Shown here piece by piece: positions 18,601 to 25,785 of a stretch of DNA of 28,185 bases (positions within the stretch are counted from its first letter, which is position 1; each line of letters opens with the position of its first letter). The notes under the pieces are model-generated. The model was given only the letters and a program-made list of their open reading frames with translations. It was not told the origin of the DNA and did no database searches. The translations under genes and the position numbers were made by a program. The DNA comes from CAWULT01 sp963923455. Its GTDB lineage: Bacteria; Acidobacteriota; Vicinamibacteria; Vicinamibacterales; UBA2999. Location of the stretch: positions 1-28,185 of the forward strand of contig CAWULT010000058.1 in the NCBI GenBank assembly GCA_963923455.1, in the 5' to 3' direction.

Positions 18601-18743
18601 TCAACGCGCTGAACTCGGACACGATCCTCACCTACAACCAGAGCTTCAACCCGGCCGCGACCACCGGGTCGCAGGCGTGGCTCGCGCCCCTGTCGGTGCT
18701 GACGCCGCGCTTCACCAAGGTGAGCGCGCAGATCGACTTCTAG
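15645..18743 (+). CDS. Oar-like TonB-dependent outer-membrane receptor with carboxypeptidase-regulatory domain
   Basis: This 1,032-residue outer-membrane protein begins with a signal peptide (1-23, SSAFAQ). A carboxypeptidase-regulatory-like beta-sandwich follows (about 25-110, with ARDSSGAALPGVTVEASS and LPPGTYVVTFALPGF), then a plug domain (about 115-230) and a large beta-barrel ending in phenylalanine, as needed for barrel assembly. This architecture is greatly expanded in Acidobacteriota and is usually linked to uptake of large or complex substrates. The ligand cannot be predicted. ATG 15645 was chosen because GGAGG lies 7 nt upstream and a signal peptide follows immediately. An upstream in-frame ATG at 15582 would bury the signal. 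The gene is followed by a strong bidirectional terminator. Confidence 0.93.
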   Translation: MRHLACGIFLAALLFLIPSSAFAQASIAGTARDSSGAALPGVTVEASSPVLIEKVRTAVSDDRGLYRIVNLPPGTYVVTFALPGFTQVKREGIELTGSFNAQIDAELSVGGVTETITVSGTTPIVDVQSVRRQTTISNEVLTSIPTARSWAATALLIPGIQTTGGGPTDIQVTPQMTVFGGQGGRNNEGRMQVDGLNVGAGLGGSGVSTYVADISNAQEVVTTTSGGLGESEVGGPTLSIIPKSGGNTIRGAAYLSGVGGGMIGSNYTDRLRTAGLTRPGQLLKQWDFTFGIGGPIVKDRLWYYVTGRDEGQHRTIPNIYPNLNAGDPTKWLYAPDRTREVRGAESWRLYSARVTIQASSRDKINVHWDEQQACNGATFTSTTDGCRKQPESGAVIGPLGLGGLTSTSSPEIGGYLATTPRVRQLTWSNTATNRLLFEAGLGLYQSPFGPRESLGNTTRPLVRITEQCAAGCSANGGIPNLTYRSANWADSWDAQYTWRGSASYVTGAHNLKFGYGGVALVSDLSSRTNNQNLAYTVSNGVPISLTQSLLPYTISYRTRNMSFYAQDQWTLGHVTLQGALRFDRNWSLSPEQTIPASAFLPSALTFPETPGVNAYKDISPRGGLAYDVFGDGKTAVKVNFGKYLEPTSNNNNYILSNPIQRIATTATRAWTDSNGNWLPDCDLRSPLAQNTTATGGDVCGAMNNSTFGTATRITANIDPKILNGWSVRSNDWQIGASVQQQILPRVSVEAGYFRRWLNNFTVTDNLAVTATDFTSFSVTAPSDPRLPGGGGYTVGGLYNVVPARFGQVNNNITLASDFGEQYQKYDGVLVNVSARMGQSLNFQFGINSGKTVQDNCDVRAQVPELTITGLGVSPLVSPGNPYCHSDPGFVTKVTALGAYTIPKVDVLISGTLRSDQGAVLAANWNASNAVLQPVLGRPLAGNAANMTINLVEPGQVWGERVNALDLRFGKVLRFGRARYTVGIDLFNALNSDTILTYNQSFNPAATTGSQAWLAPLSVLTPRFTKVSAQIDF

Positions 18744-18767
18744 GCGCACGCGCGTCCGGCACACACG

Positions 18768-18803
18768 AACGCCCCGCTCCGGCTTCGCCGAGGGCGGGGC
18801 GTT
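18768..18803. terminator. Bidirectional intrinsic terminator between the TonB receptor and tex
   Basis: AACGCCCCGC (18768-18777) pairs perfectly with GCGGGGCGTT (18794-18803), and the loop contains a second small GC hairpin (CGGCTTCGCCG). The stem ends in AA on the left and TTT on the right, so it can serve both converging genes. Confidence 0.8.
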
Positions 18804-18829
18804 TCACTATGGCGCGCGGCCGGCGCCGC

Positions 18830-21136
18830 TCAGGGCCGGTGCAGCTTGCCGAACGCCGCGGCCATGGCCGTGGCTGGCGCACGCGGTGGCTGCACCGGCC
18901 TGACGCCGGAGCGGCCCGAGTCGCCGGCGACGGGCCCGCCCGGGCGCGTGCCTGCGGGGCCAGACGGCCGAGGGCCTTCCTGCAGCTTCATCGTCAGCGA
19001 AATCCGGCGCCGCTTCAGGTCCACCTCGAGCACCTTCACCTTGACGATCTCGCCCGCCTTGACCACCTCGCGCGGATCCTTGACGAAGCGGTCCGCCAGC
19101 TGCGACACGTGCACGAGGCCGTCCTGGTGCACCCCGACGTCGACGAACGCGCCGAAGTTGGCCACGTTGGTCACGACGCCCTCGAGCAGCATCCCCGGCT
19201 GCAGATCGGCCAGTTGCTCGACACCGTCCTTGAACGCCGCCGTCCGGAACTCCGGCCGCGGGTCGCGCCCGGGCTTCTCGAGCTCGGCCAGGATGTCCTT
19301 GACGGTCGGGACGCCGAACCGGTCGTCGGCGAACTCCTCGGCGCGGATCGTCTTGAGGACCATCCCCTTTCCGATCAGATCGCGCACCGGCAGACCCGTG
19401 CGCGCGATGATCTTCTCCACCACCGGGTAGGCTTCGGGGTGCACGGCCGAGGCGTCGAGCGGGTTGTCGCCGTTCATGATGCGGAGGAACCCCGCCGCCT
19501 GCTGGAACGTCCGCTCCCCGATGCGCGGCACCTTCAGCAATTGCCGGCGATTCGCGAACGCGCCGTTGGCATCGCGGTAGGCGACGATGTTCTTCGCGAG
19601 CGACTCGGTCAGGCCCGAGATGCGCGCCAGCAGTGGCGCGGATGCCGTATTCACGTCCGCCCCGACCGCGTTGACGCAGTCTTCGACCACGGCGTCGAGC
19701 TTGCGCGCCAGCTGCACCTGGCTGACGTCGTGCTGATACTGGCCGACGCCGATGGCCTTGGGCTCGATGCGCACGAGCTCGGCCAGCGGGTCCTGCAGCC
19801 GGCGCGCGATCGAGACGGCCCCGCGCAGCGACACGTCGAGGTCCGGGAACTCCTTCGCGGCCAGTTCGGACGCGGAGTACACCGACGCGCCGGCCTCCGA
19901 CACGACCACCTTCGTCATCTGGCGCTCGGGCCGCTGCGTCAGCAGGTCGCCGGCCAGCTTGTCCGTCTCGCGGGACGCGGTGCCGTTGCCGATCGAGATG
20001 AGCTGCACGCCGTGCTTCTGGCACAGCCCTCCGAGCACGCGCAGCGCGCCGTCCCAGTCGTTGCGCGGCTGGTGCGGGTACACGGTGGCTGTCTCGAGGA
20101 GCTTGCCCGTGCCGTCGACCACGGCCACCTTGACGCCGGTGCGCACGCCAGGGTCGAGCCCCATCGTCACGCGCTGCCCGGCGGGTGGCGCGAGCAGCAG
20201 GTCATGCAGGTTCTGCCCGAACACCCGGATGGCCTCCGTCTCGGCGCTCTCGCGCAGGCGTTGCTCGAGGTCGACCTCGAGCTGGGCCATCAGCTTCACC
20301 TTCCACGTCCAGCGCACCGTCTCGGCCAGCCAGGCGTCGGCCGCACCGCCCCTGGCGACGATGCCGGCCCGGGCCGCGACGCGGCGCTCCGGCTCGGACG
20401 GACCGTCCGTCCCGGTATCCGGCAGCGTCACCGACAGGCGAAGCACGCCCTCGTTGCGTCCGCGGAGCAGGGCCAGCACGCGGTGCGACGGCAACCGGCT
20501 CAAGGCTTCGGAGGCATGGAAGTAGTCGGAGAACTTCGCACCCTCCTCCTCCTTACCGGGCACCACTTCCGACCGCCACTCGCCCTGCTGCCAGACGAGT
20601 TCGCGAAGACCGCCGACCAGTTCTGCGTCCTCCGCGAACCGCTCCATCAGGATCCACCGGGCGCCCTCGAGCGCCGCGGCCGCATCGGCCACGCCCTTCT
20701 CCGGGTCGACGAACGCGGCAGCCGCGTCGGCGGGCACCAGCGTGGCATCGGCCAGCAGCGCCAGCGCGAGCGGCTCGAGCCCGGCCTCGCGCGCGATCTG
20801 CGCCTTCGTGCGCCGCTTCGGCCGGTACGGCAGATACAGATCCTCGAGCCGGGCCTTCGTGTCGGCCTCGCCGATGGCCGTGGCCAGTTCCGGCGTCAGC
20901 TTGCCCTGCTCCTCGATGCTCTTGAGCACGGCCGCGCGCCGCTCTTCGAGCTCGCGCAGGTACGACAGCCGTTCTTCGAGCTGCCTGAGCTGGGTGTCGT
21001 CGAGCCCGCCGGTGGCTTCCTTGCGGTAGCGGGCGATGAAGGGAACGGTGGCCTTGTCGTCGAGCAGCGCGACGGCCGCGTCGACCTGGGCCACGCGCAC
21101 GTTGAGTTCGTGGGCGATGCGTTGGGTGATGGACAC
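18830..21136 (-). CDS. tex: Tex-family RNA-binding transcriptional accessory protein
   Basis: This 768-residue, full-length Tex homologue is a cytoplasmic nucleic-acid-binding protein related to eukaryotic Spt6 and thought to work with RNA polymerase. It opens with the characteristic N-terminal helical region (PFIARYRKEATGGLDD, then LEDLYLPYRPKRRTKA). A YqgF/RNase H-like domain lies in the middle (GLDPGVRTGVKVAVVD), then helix-hairpin-helix repeats and an S1 RNA-binding domain at about 647-717 (GVVTNVANFGAFVDVGV). A Pro/Gly/Arg-rich tail of about 50 residues follows. The start is GTG 21136. A possible -10 box TATGCT lies about 60 nt upstream on the minus strand. Confidence 0.96.
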   Translation of the reverse strand: MSITQRIAHELNVRVAQVDAAVALLDDKATVPFIARYRKEATGGLDDTQLRQLEERLSYLRELEERRAAVLKSIEEQGKLTPELATAIGEADTKARLEDLYLPYRPKRRTKAQIAREAGLEPLALALLADATLVPADAAAAFVDPEKGVADAAAALEGARWILMERFAEDAELVGGLRELVWQQGEWRSEVVPGKEEEGAKFSDYFHASEALSRLPSHRVLALLRGRNEGVLRLSVTLPDTGTDGPSEPERRVAARAGIVARGGAADAWLAETVRWTWKVKLMAQLEVDLEQRLRESAETEAIRVFGQNLHDLLLAPPAGQRVTMGLDPGVRTGVKVAVVDGTGKLLETATVYPHQPRNDWDGALRVLGGLCQKHGVQLISIGNGTASRETDKLAGDLLTQRPERQMTKVVVSEAGASVYSASELAAKEFPDLDVSLRGAVSIARRLQDPLAELVRIEPKAIGVGQYQHDVSQVQLARKLDAVVEDCVNAVGADVNTASAPLLARISGLTESLAKNIVAYRDANGAFANRRQLLKVPRIGERTFQQAAGFLRIMNGDNPLDASAVHPEAYPVVEKIIARTGLPVRDLIGKGMVLKTIRAEEFADDRFGVPTVKDILAELEKPGRDPRPEFRTAAFKDGVEQLADLQPGMLLEGVVTNVANFGAFVDVGVHQDGLVHVSQLADRFVKDPREVVKAGEIVKVKVLEVDLKRRRISLTMKLQEGPRPSGPAGTRPGGPVAGDSGRSGVRPVQPPRAPATAMAAAFGKLHRP

Positions 21137-21222
21137 GATGAGAGTGGCGGCAATGAGGACCAGTGAGACCGATCACCGGTGCGAGGCTGGCAGCATACCA
21201 GACCGCCTCTGGCTAGGGTGAG

Positions 21223-21804
21223 CTACCGAGCGTCGTTCGACTCGAGCATCGGCAGCAAGCGCTCGCGGCTCGCAACCAGATCCGACAGTTCACGGAACAT
21301 GTCGAGGCTGACGTCCTGCGCGAACGGCAGGATGTGAGCCTTCGTCTCCTGCAGGTGCCGTCGCACGAACGCGGGGTCGTGGACGAAGCCGAGTGCCGTC
21401 AAGTTGCTGATGCGGTCGGCCAGCTTCAGCACCTTGGCCCGATGGCTCCCGTGCTGCATCACCCGCTGCAGATACTCGGCCTTGGGCTCACGCTTGCCAT
21501 CGATCATCCGCGGTGTCATCTCCATCACCAGCGCATACACGGCCGATCCGTCAGAGTCGAGGCGCACAATCTCCTCCTGCGACACGCCCGGCATGTTCGG
21601 CGCGTCCTCGAACAGGTCGTGGATCACGGCGGCCTTCAGCAGCACGGGGTCCGCGACCTTGTAGTCCAGGAGGATCGCCATGGTGCTGAGCTGGTGCCGG
21701 AACATGTTGCCACCGTGCCGCCGGCGCACCCCGATCAAGGCGGTCGCCTTCACGATGTACGGGGCCAGCGTCAGGTCGGTCAAGAAGCGCTCAAAGTTGT
21801 GCAT
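21223..21804 (-). CDS. Stand-alone HD-domain hydrolase, SpoT/MESH1-like
   Basis: This 193-residue single-domain protein has the ligand set of the (p)ppGpp hydrolase domain of RelA/SpoT enzymes. H37 lies in RHQLST, the metal-binding H62-D63 and E66-D67 are in IHDLFED, and KLADRISNL (127-135) matches the SpoT KLADRLHN motif. No synthetase, TGS or ACT domain is present, so it may be a small alarmone hydrolase. Other HD phosphohydrolase substrates cannot be excluded. The order of motifs and the intact HDxxED support a working hydrolase. The ATG at 21804 has only a weak ribosome-binding site; a TAGAAT hexamer lies 12 nt upstream. It is followed by tex in the same direction after 86 bp and preceded by vapBC after 59 bp. 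Confidence 0.82.
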   Translation of the reverse strand: MHNFERFLTDLTLAPYIVKATALIGVRRRHGGNMFRHQLSTMAILLDYKVADPVLLKAAVIHDLFEDAPNMPGVSQEEIVRLDSDGSAVYALVMEMTPRMIDGKREPKAEYLQRVMQHGSHRAKVLKLADRISNLTALGFVHDPAFVRRHLQETKAHILPFAQDVSLDMFRELSDLVASRERLLPMLESNDAR

Positions 21805-21863
21805 GTGGGCTCATGCATTCTAGCTGCAGCCGAGCCGGGTGCCACACGCCGGCGACCCGCCCC

Positions 21864-22298
21864 TCACCCAAGCAGCGGCGCGATGTCCACCTGCTCGAAC
21901 GGCGCCACGCTCGCCAGCCGCGCGAAGTCCCGGTCGCAGTGCACCACCGTCAGCTGGTGCCGTGACGCACAGGCGGCGATCAGGCAGTCCACGCTGGAGC
22001 GAACGGTGACGCCCGCCCGCCTGGCGCGCCGGTAGAGGTCGACCGCAGAGTCGATGACGTCGTGTGTCAGCGGCGCTTCGACGCACGGCAACGCATGCAT
22101 CGCGGCGTGCGCGATGCGAAACGCCCGCTCGTCGTCGAAGCCCTGCAGCACTTCCTGGATCACCGGCAGACAGGTCACGACGAGATCCAGGTCGCCGACC
22201 ATGCGCTCCAGGGTGATGCGCTGGGGACGCCGGAACACCTCCACCCAGGCGCTCGTGTCAACGAGCAGGCCGCGGCTTGCGGGCACGGTACACCCCAC
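21864..22298 (-). CDS. vapC: VapC-type PIN-domain toxin ribonuclease
   Basis: This 144-residue PIN-domain endoribonuclease would be the toxin of a type II toxin-antitoxin pair. The acidic catalytic residues are all present: D14 (LLVDTSAW), E49 (VIQEVLQG), D104 (SSVDCLIAA) and D122/D124 (HCDRDFARLA). The start is GTG 22298, with a second GTG at 22286 as an alternative. Either overlaps the end of the antitoxin gene, an arrangement that couples their translation. VapC toxins usually cut tRNA or rRNA; the target here is unknown. Confidence 0.93.
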   Translation of the reverse strand: MGCTVPASRGLLVDTSAWVEVFRRPQRITLERMVGDLDLVVTCLPVIQEVLQGFDDERAFRIAHAAMHALPCVEAPLTHDVIDSAVDLYRRARRAGVTVRSSVDCLIAACASRHQLTVVHCDRDFARLASVAPFEQVDIAPLLG

Positions 22299-22515
22299 GG
22301 CGCTCTCGCGCCACCCCCGCGCGGTCGCCGCGCATCTCAGCGAGGTCGCCCACCCACAGGCCCGAGCCGGCGAGCTGCTCGAGACCGCGGACCTTGGCGC
22401 GCTGCACCATCTCGGTCAGGGCCCGCTCGATGGTGCGCGCGTAGGTGCGCTCGCCGCTCACCCGGACGGCCTCCTCCAGCAGGTCCTCATCAAGCACAAC
22501 ATTCGTGCGTTTCAT
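22258..22515 (-). CDS. vapB: VapB-type antitoxin
   Basis: This 85-residue antitoxin begins with the ribbon-helix-helix-like segment MKRTNVVLDEDLL (1-13), followed by an amphipathic helix and a C-terminal toxin-wrapping region including GSGLWVGDLAEMRGD. About 20 extra residues, rich in arginine, follow the usual end and are encoded where the gene overlaps vapC by 41 nt. ATG 22515 was chosen over an upstream in-frame ATG because the family begins at this methionine and a TACGAT -10 box lies 6 nt before it. The VapBC complex normally represses its own promoter. Confidence 0.92.
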   Translation of the reverse strand: MKRTNVVLDEDLLEEAVRVSGERTYARTIERALTEMVQRAKVRGLEQLAGSGLWVGDLAEMRGDRAGVARERRGVYRARKPRPAR

Positions 22516-22521
22516 GTGTAC

Positions 22522-22527
22522 ATCGTA
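22522..22527 (-). promoter_or_regulatory. Likely -10 box of vapBC (leaderless transcript)
   Basis: TACGAT on the minus strand (22527 to 22522) ends 6 nt before the vapB ATG at 22515. No ribosome-binding site is present. Confidence 0.45.
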
Positions 22528-22567
22528 GCAGCCCGGCCCGCATTGAGCCCCTTTCCCGCCGGCCTGC

Positions 22568-22612
22568 ACCTTCTCCGGTGAGGGGCGCATGCCCGCCCCC
22601 AAAGGAGAAGGT
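22568..22612 (+). promoter_or_regulatory. Hairpin that sequesters the ribosome-binding site of the phosphatidyltransferase operon
   Basis: ACCTTCTCC (22568-22576) is the exact reverse complement of GGAGAAGGT (22604-22612), which contains the ribosome-binding site lying 6 nt before the ATG at 22614. Inside, GGGGCG (22582-22587) pairs with CGCCCC (22594-22599). The result is a two-stem leader hairpin with a small internal loop. In this form the transcript would be poorly translated until the stem is opened by heat, a protein, a ligand or a translating ribosome. There is no T tract, so a terminator is unlikely. Confidence 0.6.
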
Positions 22613-22613
22613 C

Positions 22614-23342
22614 ATGACCACCGCCACGCAGACCGCCCCGGCCGCCGGCAGCGGCCACCACGTCCGCGAGCACCGGAGCGTGCTGGCAGAGGCCGAGAAG
22701 CGGGTCCTCGTCTGGCTGGCCCACCGGATGCCGCACTGGGTGAACTCCGACCACCTGACGGCGCTCGGCTCCGTCGCGATGATCGGCGGCGGCCTGGCGT
22801 TTGCCGCCGCGGCGCTCGACCGCCGATGGCTCGCGCTCGTGCCCGTGATGCTGGCCATCAACTGGTTCGGCGACAGCCTCGACGGCACGGTGGCCCGCGT
22901 CCGCAATCACCAGCGCCCGCGGTACGGCTTCTACGTGGACCACGTCGTGGACCTGGTCAACGCCACCGCCCTCTTCGTGGGATTGGCATTCTCGAGCCTG
23001 ATGCACCCGATGCTGGCCATCGGTCTGCTGCTCGGCTACGTGCTGCTGGCGGCCGAGTCGTTTCTCGCCACGCACGCCGTCGGCATCTTCCGCATCTCGT
23101 TCTCGGGCGTGGGTCCCACCGAGCTGCGGATGCTGCTCGCGACGGGCGCGCTCGTGGCCATCGACAAGCCGCTGGCCTCGCCGTTCGGATTGATGACGAT
23201 GCCGCTCTTCGACATCGGCGGGGCCATCGGCCTCTTCGGAATGTCGGTAGCCTTCGCGATCTCGTCGTTCCGCAACGGCCAGGCCCTGTATCGGGCCGAG
23301 CCGCTGCCCAGCCGCCGCGGCGGCGACGAGGAGGGGCGATGA
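22614..23342 (+). CDS. CDP-alcohol phosphatidyltransferase family membrane protein
   Basis: This 242-residue integral membrane enzyme has about six spans. The family signature DxxDGxxAR-x9-GxxxDxxxD is complete: D87, D90, G91, A94, R95, G105, D109 and D113. Such enzymes swap CMP of a CDP-alcohol for another alcohol during phospholipid synthesis. The acceptor (inositol, glycerol phosphate, serine or another) cannot be told from this motif. ATG 22614 is preceded by an optimal AGGAG (22603-22607) buried in a perfect stem. The stop overlaps the next ATG (ATGA), so it is translated together with the GtrA-fusion gene. The shared operon hints at a lipid-linked or membrane-envelope function. Confidence 0.9.
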   Translation: MTTATQTAPAAGSGHHVREHRSVLAEAEKRVLVWLAHRMPHWVNSDHLTALGSVAMIGGGLAFAAAALDRRWLALVPVMLAINWFGDSLDGTVARVRNHQRPRYGFYVDHVVDLVNATALFVGLAFSSLMHPMLAIGLLLGYVLLAAESFLATHAVGIFRISFSGVGPTELRMLLATGALVAIDKPLASPFGLMTMPLFDIGGAIGLFGMSVAFAISSFRNGQALYRAEPLPSRRGGDEEGR

Positions 23343-24694
23343 TCCGCCGTGCCACGGAGGCTGCGGCACGGCTCGGCACTGGGGGGCGGTTCGTGCTCGT
23401 CGGGTTCGGCGGCTTCCTGGTGCAGGCCGCCGCGCTCGAAGCGCTCACGCGGGGCGCCGGGTTGGACTACCGCGCGGCCGCGCTGCTCGCGGTCGAGGCG
23501 GCGGTGCTGCACAACTTCGTCTGGCACGACCGCTGGACGTGGGCCTCGGTGGGCTCTTCCCGCGGCCGCCTCGAGCGTGCCCTCCGGTTCCATGCCTCGA
23601 CCGCTGTCGTCTCGATCGGCGGCAACGTCGCATTGATGGCGCTCTTCGTCGGCGGGTTCGGGTGGCCGGTCGCGCTGGCGAACCTGCTCGCGACGCTGGC
23701 GCTCGCCGCGGCCAACTACCGCGCGGCAGATGGCTGGGTGTTCGCGCCCACGACGCAGACTGCGGAACACCAGCGCGCCCCGGCCCGTCTGCCGCAGGCC
23801 TGGCGGCGAATCGGCCGGCCGCTCGCCCTCACCGCCGGAGCCCTGGCGCTCTCCGCGAGCCAGGCCATGGCGTCCCCGGACGACCGGACGGTGGCGGCAT
23901 GGGATCGCTACGTGCGTTCCACGGAGCAGCGTATCGCGCGGGAACTGGGAGACGGCCGGCAGTTCCTGGCCCTCGACTTCGACGCAGCGCACCGGACGTC
24001 CGATCGCGCCCGCGTCCTGGCCGGCGAGATCCTCGTGAGCGGCGACAGCATCGACGTGCCCTCGGGCCTGATTCATCACTGGCGGGGAACGGCGTTCATC
24101 CCCGGCGCGCGTCTCGCCCCGGTCCTCGCCAGCGTCAGCGACCCCACCGGCCCGCACGCGATCAGGCAGGAGGACGTGCTCGACGCACGGGTGCTCTCGC
24201 GCCAGGCCGACGGCCTGCGGCTGTTCCTGAAGCTCCAGCGGCGCGCCATCGTATCGGTCGCCTACAACACGGAGCACGACGTGCGCTATCGGCGACATTC
24301 GGATGTGCGGGCCAGCAGCCGCAGCGTCGCGACGAAGATTGCCGAACTCGACGACGTGGGCCTGCCATCCGAGCGCGAGCGTCCAGACGGCGACGACCAC
24401 GGCTTCCTCTGGCGGATGCACTCCTACTGGCGATACGAGGCGGTGCCCGGCGGCGTGATCGTCGAACTGGAGTCGCTGACGCTGAGCCGAAGCCTGCCGT
24501 GGGGCATGCGCGCGGTCGCGCGCCCGGTGATCGAGCACGTGGCCCGCGAGTCGATCGCGCGCACGCTGACCTCGCTGAGCGAGCGCACCCGCGTCGCGTC
24601 ACGAATGGCGGACGAGCCGGCGGCCACCGGCGCGCGCCCAGCGGCCGTGCGTCCGCCCGTCACCGCGCCCGCTCGCCGGGAAGGCGCGTCGTAG
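23339..24694 (+). CDS. GtrA-like membrane domain fused to a START-like C-terminal domain
   Basis: This 451-residue protein has two parts. Residues about 15-135 form a four-span GtrA-like domain (RFVLVGFGGFLVQ and HNFVWHDRWTW are typical), known in proteins that move polyprenyl-linked sugars across the membrane. After a basic linker, residues 157-179 read like an intact signal peptide with an AMA-S cleavage motif (A176-A178). Then come about 265 residues of soluble domain (AWDRYVRSTEQRI, then VLDARVLSRQADGLRLFLKLQRR). This domain resembles START/SRPBCC-like lipid-binding folds, a tentative call. It looks like a fusion of a membrane gene with a formerly secreted protein, leaving the old signal as a fifth span or processing site. 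It is translationally coupled to the upstream phosphatidyltransferase. Confidence 0.82.
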   Translation: MIRRATEAAARLGTGGRFVLVGFGGFLVQAAALEALTRGAGLDYRAAALLAVEAAVLHNFVWHDRWTWASVGSSRGRLERALRFHASTAVVSIGGNVALMALFVGGFGWPVALANLLATLALAAANYRAADGWVFAPTTQTAEHQRAPARLPQAWRRIGRPLALTAGALALSASQAMASPDDRTVAAWDRYVRSTEQRIARELGDGRQFLALDFDAAHRTSDRARVLAGEILVSGDSIDVPSGLIHHWRGTAFIPGARLAPVLASVSDPTGPHAIRQEDVLDARVLSRQADGLRLFLKLQRRAIVSVAYNTEHDVRYRRHSDVRASSRSVATKIAELDDVGLPSERERPDGDDHGFLWRMHSYWRYEAVPGGVIVELESLTLSRSLPWGMRAVARPVIEHVARESIARTLTSLSERTRVASRMADEPAATGARPAAVRPPVTAPARREGAS

Positions 24695-24697
24695 AAT
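24692..24697 (+). promoter_or_regulatory. Likely -10 box of rsmH (leaderless transcript)
   Basis: TAGAAT ends 6 nt before the GTG at 24704. Its first three bases are also the stop codon of the upstream fusion gene, so rsmH appears to have its own promoter. Confidence 0.5.
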
Positions 24698-24703
24698 GCG
24701 AAC

Positions 24704-25774
24704 GTGGATGACCACCCGCCTGGCGCGTCGCCAGCGCACGTCCGCCGGCCTCGGTACCGCGGCACGCACCCGCGCGCGTTTCGTGAGAAGTACAAGGAGC
24801 TGGCCCCCGACCGCTATCCCGGGGAAGCCGCAAAGGTGCTCGCGGCCGGCAAGACTCCGGCTGGCACCCACCGGCCGATCATGGTGGCGGAAGTACTCGA
24901 GTGCCTGCGCCCGGCCCCCGGCGACATCGCCGTGGACTGCACGCTGGGGGGCGGCGGACACGCCAGGGCCCTGCTCGCGCGGGTGCTCCCCGGCGGACGC
25001 TTGATCGGGCTCGACGCCGACCCGATCGAACTGCCGCGCACGGAGGCGCGGCTGCGCGCGGAGGGCTTCGGCCCCGACGTCTTCTCGGCCCGACACGCCA
25101 ACTTCGCGGGCCTGCCGAAGGCGCTTGCCGCGGAGGGCGTCGCGGGCGCCGACGTGATCCTCGCGGACCTGGGCGTCTCCTCGATGCAGTTCGACGACCC
25201 GTCGCGGGGATTCAGCTACAAGGGCGTCGGCCCGCTCGACATGCGGATGAACCCCGACCGCGGCGAGCCGGCCTCGGCCCTGCTCGCGCGGCTCGACGAG
25301 GACGCGCTGGCCGCCCTGCTCGTCGAACACGCGGACGAACCGCACGCCGCACTCGTCGCGCGCATGCTGAAGGCGCAGCCGCCCGACACCACCCACGCGG
25401 CCGAGCGGATCATCCGCACCGGGCTCAGCGCGATGCGGCCGCGCCTCGACAAGTCGGAGATCAAGATGTCGGTGCGACGGACGTTCCAGGCGCTGCGCGT
25501 GGCGGTCAACGACGAGTTCGGGGCCCTCGACGCCCTGCTGCGTGCGCTGCCCCACTGCCTGCGGCCGGGCGGGCGGGTGGCGTTCCTGACCTTCCACTCG
25601 GGCGAGGACCGGCGCGTGAAGAAGGCGTTTCAGGCCGGGCAGCGGGAGGGCGTCTACGCAGCGGTAGCACGCGAGGTCGTCCGCTCGACGAAAGAGGAGA
25701 CGTTCTCCAACCGCCGCGCCGCGTCGGCCAAGCTGCGATGGGCCGTCCGCGCGCCGCATCCCGCACGCGTCTGA
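24704..25774 (+). CDS. rsmH: 16S rRNA (cytosine1402-N4)-methyltransferase RsmH, N-terminally extended form
   Basis: This 356-residue enzyme uses SAM to methylate N4 of C1402 in the decoding centre of 16S rRNA. The SAM motif DCTLGGGGHA, the LGVSSMQFDDPSRGFSY segment, LDMRM and the C-terminal FLTFHSGEDRRVKK are all typical. About 55 residues precede the usual start of the family (HRPIMVAEVLE) and include YRGTHPRAFREKYKELAPDRYP. The extension is co-linear with the frame from GTG 24704, which lies 6 nt after a -10-like TAGAAT, and so is probably real. Most RsmH genes sit in the division and cell-wall cluster; here none of those neighbours is present. It may be a relocated gene or a second paralogue. 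Confidence 0.93.
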   Translation: MDDHPPGASPAHVRRPRYRGTHPRAFREKYKELAPDRYPGEAAKVLAAGKTPAGTHRPIMVAEVLECLRPAPGDIAVDCTLGGGGHARALLARVLPGGRLIGLDADPIELPRTEARLRAEGFGPDVFSARHANFAGLPKALAAEGVAGADVILADLGVSSMQFDDPSRGFSYKGVGPLDMRMNPDRGEPASALLARLDEDALAALLVEHADEPHAALVARMLKAQPPDTTHAAERIIRTGLSAMRPRLDKSEIKMSVRRTFQALRVAVNDEFGALDALLRALPHCLRPGGRVAFLTFHSGEDRRVKKAFQAGQREGVYAAVAREVVRSTKEETFSNRRAASAKLRWAVRAPHPARV

Positions 25775-25785
25775 CGGAGCCACCG

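Noticed and set aside
22062..22613. N-terminal extension of the phosphatidyltransferase to 22062
   Set aside because: It runs antisense through vapB and vapC and would ignore a perfect ribosome-binding site before ATG 22614.
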